A stretch of DNA of 20,870 nt. It comes from a virus. The stretch lies in IMG/VR virus record IMGVR_UViG_3300024048_000018, positions 1-20,870 of that record; one strand, written 5' to 3'. Position numbers and translations under genes: made by a program. Under the pieces are notes generated by a model. It ran no database searches, had not been told where the DNA came from, and worked only from the letters and a program-made list of their open reading frames with translations. Below, piece by piece: positions 5,984 to 11,900 of this stretch. Positions within the stretch are counted from its first letter, which is position 1. Every line of letters begins with the position of its first letter.

Positions 5984-6586
5984 ATTGAATTTTTTAGAAT
6001 TACATTTTCCGCATAATGCTTGTATGTTCTGCTTGTCGCCACACTTGTATCTTGGTTTGTTTTTATTCGACCACTCGATCCATTTAGAAATTGGAATAAC
6101 ATGGTCTATTGTGAGTTTCTTTTTGAGTCCACAAATTTTACATTTGTTATTTTGAAACTTTTTTATTTCTTTCCATTCTCTTTCAGTAAGAGATCCTCCT
6201 GACATTATTTCTCTTTCTCTTCTTCGATTGTATATGATGGCTCTTTTTTCTGGGTTATTTTTTGCCCACTTATTTTTCGATTCTCTGACCTTTACGATAT
6301 TCTTTTCGTTCCATAATTTTTGTTTTAACATTATCTTTTTTCTATTCTTAATTCCATATTCCCTGTCTGATTTTTTCTTATCATATCCACCTTTCCACAT
6401 CGGATTTTTTGAGCCCATTTTTGATGCTGACAAAGTCGGGCACTTCTTGCCTGCGTTCCAAGTCGGTTTTCCTTTTTTGAATTTATATTTACATTCATTA
6501 GAACAAAATACACCCTTTCTAACCTTTATGCGACTTGAATATGTTTCAAATTCTTTCCCGCAAATTTTACATATAACTTTTATCAT
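5969..6586 (-). CDS. HNH homing endonuclease with NUMOD3 motif
   Basis: A 205-residue nuclease. The N-terminus has a zinc ribbon (C6, C9, C28, C32). A NUMOD3-like DNA-binding segment follows (about 46-67, with GSKNPMWKGG), then a basic helical linker. The C-terminus has a full HNH core: C149/C152, LTIDHVIPISK (D161, H162), N187 and C192/C195. All expected HNH residues appear present, so it may be active. NUMOD3 is typical of intron- or intergenic-encoded homing enzymes, implying mobility. It sits between the helicase gene (stop at 6591) and promoter P2, and its last codons form part of that promoter's -35 and operator. There is no Shine-Dalgarno. Confidence 0.85.
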   Translation of the reverse strand: MIKVICKICGKEFETYSSRIKVRKGVFCSNECKYKFKKGKPTWNAGKKCPTLSASKMGSKNPMWKGGYDKKKSDREYGIKNRKKIMLKQKLWNEKNIVKVRESKNKWAKNNPEKRAIIYNRRREREIMSGGSLTEREWKEIKKFQNNKCKICGLKKKLTIDHVIPISKWIEWSNKNKPRYKCGDKQNIQALCGKCNSKKFNKLST

Positions 6587-6590
6587 ATCT

Positions 6591-8048
6591 TCATTTTATC
6601 ATACGATGGGACAATCTGTCAATCAATTCATTAAAAACCGAACCGTGCCTTACTTTCTTTTTGTTCCCGTCAAGTATTTCATTAACAATTCCCTCTTTTA
6701 CTCCCAACAATTTCATAATGTCCTCTTCTATTGTGTCCTTGCAAATATAATAATAAACATTTATCATTCTGTTTTGCCCAATTCGATGGGCTCTTGAAAT
6801 CGCTTGATTGTGAACTTCCGGTGTCCAATCCATATCAGCAAATATTACTATGCTTGCCTCTGTTAGCGTGATCCCAACTCCTCCTGCTTTTATGTTTGCT
6901 ACGAATACTTTAACTCTTTCGTTCTCTTGAAACGAATCAACTGCTTTTTGTCTATCGTTCTGTTTTGTTGCTCCTGATAAAACTGCGACATCTATCGGCT
7001 CCATTTTTGGCTTTCCATAGTTATCTGTTTCTCCAAAGTCATATTTTATCTTTTCCATTCCTGCTTTAATGTTCTCGAGTGTTTTAACGTATTGAGTGAA
7101 TACTATAACTTTTGATCCTTGCTCGATTGCGTTCTGCGCGTCTGTTACTATCTGATCAACTTTAACTCTTGAGCATACCTGCTTTAATTTCTGAATCTCT
7201 ACCAACTGTCTTGTGGCCATTATGTTTTTTATATTCTCCGGTGGATTCATTTTGAGGTATTCCATGTATGAATCCCATGCATTTTCGTATTCTCTCCTTT
7301 GACTTGGGTTCATCTTCACTTCGATCACATCAATTATCTTTGCAGGCAGATTCAACACTTCATTCTTTTTTCTCCTGATCATGCATTCAATTAAATTCTT
7401 TCTTAATATATTTAGGTTTGTTGCTCCGCTCTCATCCCAGAATCTAATTGGCGGGCCGAATCTTCTTATCAATGTTTTAAGATGTCCACCACAAAACATT
7501 GTTGAGAATCTACTTCGCGCTCCCTTTCTTATCGTTATTGGATGTTCGATTGCCACAAGTAAATTCCATAATTCTATTGGCCTATTTAATAATGGCGTTC
7601 CTGTTAAGCAATAAACTCTGTCTGCCTCTTTGACTATTTCTATTGTTGCCTTTGCTCGAATGCTCCTGCCTTTAATATAATGCGCTTCGTCAAGAATAAC
7701 ATTCTGAATACGATCCTGCTTTACCATTCCTCCAATCCATTCTTTGTGATAATTAATAACATCGTAATTGATTATGATCCATTTGCTTTTCTCTGCCTCT
7801 TCCTGCTTTTCTTGGCTGAGTGTCCTGCCATTTAATATTGTTATTCTATCCCATGGTCGCGCGTTCTTTATCTCTCTTTGCCAGTTAATCTTAATCGATG
7901 CCGGACATATTACTATTGTATTGCCATGATCCTCTACTGCCTTTATGGATTGAATCGTTTTACCAAGCCCCATTTCATCTGCGAGGATAGCTTTTTTGTT
8001 TTTCTTTAAGAACTCTATTCCAGTTTTCTGGTGATCAAATAATTTCAT
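6591..8048 (-). CDS. SNF2-family DNA helicase/translocase
   Basis: A 485-residue superfamily 2 ATPase of the SNF2 type. It shows a Q-like FDHQKTGIEFL start, Walker A ADEMGLGKT (23-31), DEAH box (120-123), LTGTPLLNRP (148-156), SGATKQNDRQKAVDSFQ, and AGGVGITLTEAS with a C-terminal SRAHRIGQ (motif VI). The length is that of a bare two-lobe SNF2 core without accessory domains, as in many phages. It probably translocates on double-stranded DNA in replication or recombination. Its ATG overlaps the stop of a 50-residue gene as TAATG, so expression is coupled. Confidence 0.93.
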   Translation of the reverse strand: MKLFDHQKTGIEFLKKNKKAILADEMGLGKTIQSIKAVEDHGNTIVICPASIKINWQREIKNARPWDRITILNGRTLSQEKQEEAEKSKWIIINYDVINYHKEWIGGMVKQDRIQNVILDEAHYIKGRSIRAKATIEIVKEADRVYCLTGTPLLNRPIELWNLLVAIEHPITIRKGARSRFSTMFCGGHLKTLIRRFGPPIRFWDESGATNLNILRKNLIECMIRRKKNEVLNLPAKIIDVIEVKMNPSQRREYENAWDSYMEYLKMNPPENIKNIMATRQLVEIQKLKQVCSRVKVDQIVTDAQNAIEQGSKVIVFTQYVKTLENIKAGMEKIKYDFGETDNYGKPKMEPIDVAVLSGATKQNDRQKAVDSFQENERVKVFVANIKAGGVGITLTEASIVIFADMDWTPEVHNQAISRAHRIGQNRMINVYYYICKDTIEEDIMKLLGVKEGIVNEILDGNKKKVRHGSVFNELIDRLSHRMIK

Positions 8049-8200
8049 TATAATTTTTTAGCCTTTTCCTCGATCTCTTTTGCTTCTTGCTCGAGTTTCT
8101 CAGCCTCTTTATTTTTTTTCTCTGATTCCCATCGTCGTTGTCGCGCTTTGGTTTTCATCTTCCGCGCCTCGTTGAATAATATTGTTTTTGCATTTGCCAT
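8048..8200 (-). CDS. 50-residue charged coiled-coil protein
   Basis: A 50-residue protein (starts MANAKTILFNEARKMK) that is almost wholly Lys/Arg/Glu/Ala and should form one long helix or coiled coil. It fills the gap between the DnaJ-type gene (TAAC-ATG junction, one base between) and the helicase gene (TAATG overlap), which supports its being real. It could be a helper or tether of the helicase, but nothing beyond position suggests this. Confidence 0.7.
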   Translation of the reverse strand: MANAKTILFNEARKMKTKARQRRWESEKKNKEAEKLEQEAKEIEEKAKKL

Positions 8201-8201
8201 G

Positions 8202-8525
8202 TTATTTTTTTTCTATGTTTACTGTTTTACTTTTATCATCCTTTATCTGTGATTCTCCGTCTGCAATCCCTCGGTTGTAGCTGTCCTGTATTTTTTTCTC
8301 ATAGTGTTTATAAACCACCTCTGCAAATTCCACCATGGCCTTGCCTCTGATTCCATTCTTGATCATTAAATCAGTTATAAAATTATCCATTACTATCCCT
8401 GTTCCTCCGCAGATTTCACACGGTTTTTGCGCGACTGTTGATTCTTTATCCTCATTCTCTATCAGTCCTGTACCTTTGCACGTCGGGCATTGCATTGTTC
8501 TATTGAGTAATTCTTTTGTTTCCAT
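8202..8525 (-). CDS. DnaJ-type zinc-finger protein
   Basis: A 107-residue protein with two CxxCxGxG motifs, CPTCKGTG (13-20) and CEICGGTG (36-43), which together make one DnaJ central-domain-like zinc site. The remainder is a helical, charged region. There is no J-domain HPD, so it is not a full DnaJ. Such zinc modules in phages can mediate protein or nucleic acid contacts. It lies one base after the SSB gene (TAAC-ATG), so it is part of the replication operon, without a Shine-Dalgarno of its own. Confidence 0.75.
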   Translation of the reverse strand: METKELLNRTMQCPTCKGTGLIENEDKESTVAQKPCEICGGTGIVMDNFITDLMIKNGIRGKAMVEFAEVVYKHYEKKIQDSYNRGIADGESQIKDDKSKTVNIEKK

Positions 8526-8526
8526 G

Positions 8527-8973
8527 TTAGAATGGGATATTTTTTACATCTACTTCTCCATCCACTTCGACTACGGGGATGTCTTCATCTGATACTTTCC
8601 CTCGACTTGGCTCAGGATTTTCTTGTCCACCCTGGTTTGCTTTTGACTTCTGTCCGAATTCAAATCTCTCAGCGATAATATCTGTTTTGTATCTTTTCTT
8701 TCCTGTTTCCTTGTCATCCCACGAGCTTGTCTTTAATCTTCCGATGATGTATATCTCATCTCCCTTTAAGAAGTACTGGCTGATCACTTCGGCCGTCCTA
8801 CCGAATGCTGTGACATTATGGAACTCTGTTTCCTCCTGCTTCTGACCCTCTTTGTCTTTCCATGTTCGATTTGTTGCTACCGAGAATGATAGCACGACTA
8901 CTCCTCCTTGCGTTGTTCTCGATTCTGGCGTCTTTGTTAGACGTCCGCATATTTGCACTAAGTTAATATTCAT
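8527..8973 (-). CDS. ssb: Single-stranded DNA-binding protein
   Basis: A 148-residue SSB. The OB fold covers about residues 1-105 (NLVQICGRLTKTPESR, VVLSFSVATNR, TEFHNVTAFGRTAEVISQYFLKGD, IYIIGRLKTSSW, KTDIIAERFEFG). A Gly/Asn/Glu-rich linker follows, and the tip ends NIPF, close to the bacterial DDIPF tip that recruits partner proteins but with fewer acidic residues next to it; a second EDIPV lies internally. It coats single strands for replication and for the Bet/exonuclease system. No Shine-Dalgarno is present; seven bases before the ATG there is a GATAAT sequence. Confidence 0.95.
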   Translation of the reverse strand: MNINLVQICGRLTKTPESRTTQGGVVVLSFSVATNRTWKDKEGQKQEETEFHNVTAFGRTAEVISQYFLKGDEIYIIGRLKTSSWDDKETGKKRYKTDIIAERFEFGQKSKANQGGQENPEPSRGKVSDEDIPVVEVDGEVDVKNIPF

Positions 8974-8980
8974 GATTTTA

Positions 8981-9238
8981 TTATCTTTTTAATTTTTCTA
9001 AATTTCTAAAGGCTATAACTAGCCCCATGTCGACCTCTCCTTGTTTTATTATTTCTAAATTCTTTTTTGCTTTATGTTTCTTTGTGATTTGAAACCATTT
9101 AAGTTTTGCCATCTCATCTGATTCTTTTTTCTGTCCTCTCCATAACATTTCGATAAAGTTTACGATCTGTTCTTCATCTTTGATTCCTTTACACAATCCA
9201 ATTACTAATTCTTTTCTATCGTATTGATATGTTGCCAT
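8981..9238 (-). CDS. Hypothetical early protein
   Basis: An 85-residue basic helical protein without recognisable motifs. The N-terminal third holds YDRKELVIGLCKGIKDEEQIVNFIEML; the rest is Lys-rich. It is joined to the upstream 3D-domain gene by a TAAC-ATG junction with one base between and lies seven bases before ssb. Its conserved placement in an operon of replication genes supports it being a real gene, perhaps an accessory to SSB or replication, but no function can be read from the sequence. Confidence 0.6.
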   Translation of the reverse strand: MATYQYDRKELVIGLCKGIKDEEQIVNFIEMLWRGQKKESDEMAKLKWFQITKKHKAKKNLEIIKQGEVDMGLVIAFRNLEKLKR

Positions 9239-9239
9239 G

Positions 9240-9767
9240 TTAATTATAATCGTATATTTTAACCTGCGATCCTACTTTTCCCCATTCGATTGCCTGTTCT
9301 TTTGTTGTCATCCAAATGTCGAAGTAATTTTTATCTCGATATTTTTCTCCCATTCGATCCTCGCAAGTATATTTTTTTCCTTTTATTTCGACCTTTGTTC
9401 CGAATGCTATAAACTCCGGACATGCTATTGCTCCATCGTATACTATATTTCCGCTTGCCATCATGAATGGATTTGCGTCTGTTTGCTCTACCTCAGAGTT
9501 ATAAGCATAAATGGTTGCAAATATTTCCCTGTACTTCGGCTCTTCAAGCGCCGGCAATGTTTTAACCGGCACTTCTACTTTTATCTGATGACGATTGCAT
9601 TGCTCTTCCTGCCATTCCGTTAGATAAAAATTAGGATATTCTTGCGCCCATTCTTGCCACTTCATGCATTCTATTCTTTCATTCTTTTGCATTCCTTTTT
9701 CGGCCAGTAACATAAGTATTGTAATTAATACTATCGTTATTATTGTTATTGCTATTCTTTTGATCAT
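9240..9767 (-). CDS. Membrane-anchored 3D-domain protein (double-psi beta-barrel)
   Basis: A 175-residue protein. Residues 4-22 are a hydrophobic helix with a short cytoplasmic basic start, so a signal anchor is likely. A linker leads to a 3D domain (about 86-172): IYAYNSEVEQTDANP, GAIACPEFIAFGTKVEI, CEDRMG with D137, YFDIWM with D150, and AIEWGKVGSQVKIY. The 3D family shares the MltA/RlpA double-psi barrel and acts on or binds peptidoglycan. Its place among early replication genes rather than the lysis cassette is unusual. It could remodel the wall early, block superinfection or aid lysis. There is no Shine-Dalgarno, and the upstream gene is one base away (TAAC-ATG). Confidence 0.8.
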   Translation of the reverse strand: MIKRIAITIITIVLITILMLLAEKGMQKNERIECMKWQEWAQEYPNFYLTEWQEEQCNRHQIKVEVPVKTLPALEEPKYREIFATIYAYNSEVEQTDANPFMMASGNIVYDGAIACPEFIAFGTKVEIKGKKYTCEDRMGEKYRDKNYFDIWMTTKEQAIEWGKVGSQVKIYDYN

Positions 9768-9768
9768 G

Positions 9769-10380
9769 TTATTTAATTGCCATCTGACTTACTTCTCTGA
9801 CTTCTACTCCTGGCACATTGGCTCCTACTAGTGCGGCCCTCTTGGCTCTTGATTCATTCAGATCCCAGTATTCATGAGGCACTTTTTCACGATCCATAAT
9901 AAATGCTGTCCGTACCATTTTTCTTTGTATTTGCGAACTCCCGGTGCTAACGCTTTTTTGCTCTTCTCCTAATTCTTCCATTTTCTTTACTGCAGTTTCC
10001 TCTTTGATATTTCCTGTTTCTGCTCTCTTGGCAATTACATCTTCTTTTCTCTTTCGCTCATTCTCAACTTCTGTCATATACTGATCTGCTTTATTCTTTA
10101 GTTGATCCTCGGCCTCTTTGCACATCTTTTCGTATGGTAGGTATTTTGTGCGTGCTTCATTAATAATTTGCTGTGCCGGTTGCGTGTATTTCTCTTTTTC
10201 TGCTTTGACAAATTTTCCAAGCATTTTAATACTTTTTATTTTGTCTGATACTGATTTCAATTCTATCTCTGTAGTTACCTGTGTCTTATCAACCATTGCT
10301 TGCATCTCTTCTGATTTGGTTTTAATCTCGCCGAGATTCATTTGATCATCTGCTTTAATTATTTCTTTTGTTTTTGGCAT
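9769..10380 (-). CDS. Coiled-coil phage protein of recombination/replication regions
   Basis: A 203-residue charged protein, mostly helical coiled coil from about residue 15 to 140 (KIKSIKMLGKFVKAEKEKYTQPAQQIINEA, then Lys/Glu repeats). The C-terminal third is compact, with VPHEYWDLNESRAKRAALVGANVPGVEVREV. This C-terminal pattern, in which a VP.EYW precedes a predicted helix and PGVE strand, recurs in phage proteins found near RecT/ERF and SSB genes; their function is not established. Its ATG has the ACAATCAC leader motif and no Shine-Dalgarno. A host-nuclease inhibitor or recombination helper is possible but unproven. Confidence 0.65.
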   Translation of the reverse strand: MPKTKEIIKADDQMNLGEIKTKSEEMQAMVDKTQVTTEIELKSVSDKIKSIKMLGKFVKAEKEKYTQPAQQIINEARTKYLPYEKMCKEAEDQLKNKADQYMTEVENERKRKEDVIAKRAETGNIKEETAVKKMEELGEEQKSVSTGSSQIQRKMVRTAFIMDREKVPHEYWDLNESRAKRAALVGANVPGVEVREVSQMAIK

Positions 10381-10402
10381 ATTTGTGATTGTTTAATTAA
10401 TT
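10381..10402 (-). promoter_or_regulatory. Shared leader motif before the coiled-coil gene
   Basis: On the minus strand, TTAATTAATTAA is followed by ACAATCAC, then AAAT and ATG at 10380. It matches the elements before bet (5639) and the ArdC-N-like gene (10675). No Shine-Dalgarno is present. Its upstream part overlaps the last codons of the preceding gene. Confidence 0.45.
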
Positions 10403-10675
10403 AATTTTACTAACTTGTGGCTGAGCAAATAGGAATACTGGTCTTGGATATGTATCTCCCGTTTCCTCGTCCTTTATAAACGTTACTGACTTGATTGCTT
10501 TTTCTCCTTTTTTAACTGAGTACCCTCTTTGCCTCCATCCATTAAATGTGAAGCAGTTTTCTGTTGGATTATATTTCTGCGCTTCTTTTTTTCCAAACCT
10601 ATTTTTGATTTCTGCTCTTACAAATAATGCTGATCTGCCTCCCTTATAAATTGATGTTAATTTTTTTGTTTTCAT
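10397..10675 (-). CDS. ArdC N-terminal-like small protein
   Basis: A 92-residue protein resembling part of the ArdC N-terminal (single-stranded-DNA-binding) domain. The key run is a Trp (W47) followed by GYSVKKGEKAIKSVTF (51-66), the W..RG..V.KGEK.I signature, and then PVFLFAQPQV (79-88), matching the LF...Q.. strand. The metallopeptidase part of full ArdC is absent. Full ArdC proteins protect entering DNA from restriction; a DNA-binding or anti-restriction role is inferred by likeness only. As the first gene after the promoter at 10742 it would be among the earliest products. Confidence 0.6.
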   Translation of the reverse strand: MKTKKLTSIYKGGRSALFVRAEIKNRFGKKEAQKYNPTENCFTFNGWRQRGYSVKKGEKAIKSVTFIKDEETGDTYPRPVFLFAQPQVSKIN

Positions 10676-10700
10676 GTTTGTGATTGTTTTTTTAATTTAT
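10676..10700 (-). promoter_or_regulatory. Shared leader motif before the ArdC-like gene
   Basis: On the minus strand, ATTAA, an A-run and ACAATCAC precede AAAC-ATG at 10675. The untranslated leader from the predicted start near 10735 is about 60 bases long and also contains an AAAGGAAAGG run with no start codon nearby. The ACAATCAC element recurs before two other early genes. Confidence 0.45.
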
Positions 10701-10741
10701 TTTAATTGTTCGCTTTCGACCTTTCCTTTTGTTCTAACTCT

Positions 10742-10781
10742 ATTATAAGTCATTCATAATACTATTGCAAGTGGATAACTT
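10742..10781 (-). promoter_or_regulatory. Early promoter P1 with operator-like motif
   Basis: The -35 TTGCAA (10765-10770), a 17-base spacer and the -10 TATAAT (10742-10747) drive the early genes below 10675. AAGTTATCCACTT (10769-10781) overlaps the upstream edge of the -35, exactly as at 5971-5983. Unlike the other two, this promoter leaves a leader of about 60 bases. The core TTATCCACT differs from the DnaA-box consensus TTATCCACA only in its last base. Confidence 0.82.
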
Positions 10782-10807
10782 TTTGATTAAAAAATAATAA
10801 ATTACTG

Positions 10808-10834
10808 TTGTATTCTCTTGTTGTATTCTCTTGT
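10808..10834 (+). repeat. 13-bp direct repeat, two copies
   Basis: TTGTATTCTCTTG occurs twice in tandem (10808-10820 and 10821-10833). It lies between the AT-rich stretch next to P1 and the 22-bp repeats. It may be a protein-binding site of the same control or origin region; strand is arbitrary. Confidence 0.7.
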
Positions 10835-10846
10835 ATATAGAAGAGT

Positions 10847-10912
10847 ATGTCCGAATAGTGCAAACTCAATGTCCGAATAGTGCAAACTCAATGTCCGAAT
10901 AGTGCAACCTAA
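10847..10912 (+). repeat. Three tandem 22-bp repeats (iteron-like)
   Basis: ATGTCCGAATAGTGCAAACTCA is present at 10847-10868 and 10869-10890, followed by a third copy at 10891-10912 that diverges only near its end (CAACCTAA instead of CAAACTCA). The 22-bp period is two helical turns, so bound proteins would line up on one face, as at plasmid and phage iterons. No spacers separate the copies. The array sits 77 bases upstream of the P1 -35, next to an AT-rich stretch and a DnaA-box-like motif, and falls in the only long gene-free interval (10676-10930). An origin or a regulatory array is inferred. Confidence 0.85.
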
Positions 10913-10930
10913 TTGTGTAAGATAAAAAAA

Positions 10931-11404
10931 TTAATTCCTTACTCTCCCATATGATAATGGTTTTCTATTTAATGAATTGATGTAATCTTTAACTGCTTTA
11001 ATGATATTTTTATGGTATAGTCTTTGCGATCCAATCATCACCATCTCTATATTATATTTTGCGGCGGCATGGTTTATTATTCTAGCATCAACACTAATAA
11101 TTTCTTTAATATCTTTTTTATTTAATAATCCAGTCTGTTTGCGGTCTACCATCATGTTATATTTTGGCCTGCATTTTAGGATTAATTGAGATTCTAATTT
11201 ATCCATTTCTTTGTATCCACTACACTTAATATAAAAAGCTCGACTGAATTGCATCGCGTATTTATGATTCGCTATTCTGCCTATTAAATTAGTTTTGCTT
11301 TTGCCTACATATAATATTTCTCCGTCGTCGTTAGTTAATATGTATACTCCAATTTTACTTGGTATCTTTATTTCCTCTACTTCTTTGATTTGTATTATGT
11401 TCAT
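10931..11404 (-). CDS. GIY-YIG endonuclease with C-terminal helix-turn-helix-like region
   Basis: A 157-residue nuclease. The GIY-YIG core covers about residues 15-85: GVYIL (19-23), YVGKS (32-36), R43, H47, catalytic-type E71 and the closing N83 in PKYN. Residues about 103-142 (VDARIINHAAAKYNIEMVMIGSQRLYHKNIIKAVKDYI) resemble a MerR/excisionase-like helix-turn-helix and may bind DNA. It is a single-gene unit with its own promoter, an operator-like inverted repeat and a strong Shine-Dalgarno (AAGGAAAGGA), unlike its neighbours. This and its intergenic position suggest a free-standing homing gene, which might also repress its own promoter. Confidence 0.88.
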   Translation of the reverse strand: MNIIQIKEVEEIKIPSKIGVYILTNDDGEILYVGKSKTNLIGRIANHKYAMQFSRAFYIKCSGYKEMDKLESQLILKCRPKYNMMVDRKQTGLLNKKDIKEIISVDARIINHAAAKYNIEMVMIGSQRLYHKNIIKAVKDYINSLNRKPLSYGRVRN

Positions 11405-11437
11405 TTGTTTTTCCTTTCCTTATTAAGTTATGCCTTA

Positions 11438-11480
11438 AGTATATCTCACTTAGATAATCCAGTCAAGCATACTTATCTAA
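11438..11480 (-). promoter_or_regulatory. Promoter of the GIY-YIG gene with inverted-repeat operator
   Basis: The -35 TTGACT (11461-11466), a 17-base spacer and the -10 TATACT (11438-11443) lie upstream of a leader of about 27 bases with AAGGAAAGGA before the ATG. Two arms TTAGATAA (11450-11457) and TTATCTAA (11473-11480) form an 8-bp inverted repeat centred on the -35, the layout of a repressor operator. The distal arm overlaps the U-run of the late terminator. Confidence 0.8.
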
Positions 11481-11514
11481 AAAACCAAACACCGGCCAGA
11501 ATGCCAGTGTTTGG
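11479..11514 (-). terminator. Intrinsic terminator of the late operon
   Basis: A 12-bp stem with one mismatch (11485-11496 with 11503-11514) and a six-base loop is followed on the minus strand by six Ts (11484-11479). It lies downstream of the small membrane protein gene ending at 11566 and just before the GIY-YIG promoter, separating late from early transcription. Confidence 0.88.
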
Positions 11515-11565
11515 AGGTCGAACGTGCCTTGCACAATCACGAAGCAAAGCATCTATATTGTAGCA

Positions 11566-11751
11566 TTATTTTCCTGCGTACGGAAGTTTTTTTCCTGTTT
11601 CTCCTTTGTTTGCAAAGTAGAAAGTAAAAGCTGACATTGCCAGTACCATAAAGTCTTGCGACTCGAGCCTCCCGAAAAAGAAGCCGATGCATGCCGTGAT
11701 AGCCAGTAAAATAAAAACTATCTTTGAAGCTGATTTTATAATGTTTTTCAT
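11566..11751 (-). CDS. Holin-like small membrane protein
   Basis: A 61-residue protein with two predicted membrane helices (about 10-28 and 33-48) joined by a short RLESQD turn and ending in a basic tail (KGETGKKLPYAGK). Size, hairpin topology and position at the end of a cassette with a peptidase fit a class II holin, which would permeabilise the cytoplasmic membrane at lysis. It starts at 11751 overlapping the stop of the preceding 47-residue gene as ATGA. No Shine-Dalgarno is seen. Holins cannot be proven from sequence. Confidence 0.65.
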   Translation of the reverse strand: MKNIIKSASKIVFILLAITACIGFFFGRLESQDFMVLAMSAFTFYFANKGETGKKLPYAGK

Positions 11752-11891
11752 ATTAATTTGATTAATTTATAAATCCCATAAAAAATTAAAAGCGTTATTG
11801 CTATTCCGAGTATCGTTCCTATTCTCTCGTATATTTTTTCTCTCCTTTTCCATTTCAGTCCTGCCTTTGATTTTTTCCATCTTGATGTCAT
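11748..11891 (-). CDS. 47-residue single-membrane-helix protein
   Basis: A short protein beginning MTSRWKKSKAG with a very basic N-terminal 20 residues, then one hydrophobic helix (about 22-43) and a LIKLI end. The layout predicts a membrane protein with its N-terminus in the cytoplasm. An AAAGG lies about six bases before the ATG at 11891, and the stop overlaps the holin-like gene by ATGA. Pairing with the two-helix protein suggests an antiholin or pinholin-type partner, by analogy only. Confidence 0.65.
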   Translation of the reverse strand: MTSRWKKSKAGLKWKRREKIYERIGTILGIAITLLIFYGIYKLIKLI

Positions 11892-11900
11892 ATTCGACCT

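Noticed and set aside
6228-6797. Plus-strand frame of 189 codons
   Set aside because: It lies opposite the HNH and helicase genes, is Phe/Leu-rich as antisense of A-rich genes is, and has no ribosome-binding site or family likeness.
9237-9623. Plus-strand frame of 128 codons
   Set aside because: Antisense to the 3D-domain gene; no start signal and a Phe/Cys-rich composition typical of shadows.
10847-10912. Repeat array as a CRISPR
   Set aside because: The three 22-bp units are directly adjacent with no spacers, and no Cas genes are present.
11515-11565. Possible attachment site after the holin-like gene
   Set aside because: A short GTGC/GCAC dyad is present, but no integrase gene or tRNA-like sequence supports an attachment site.
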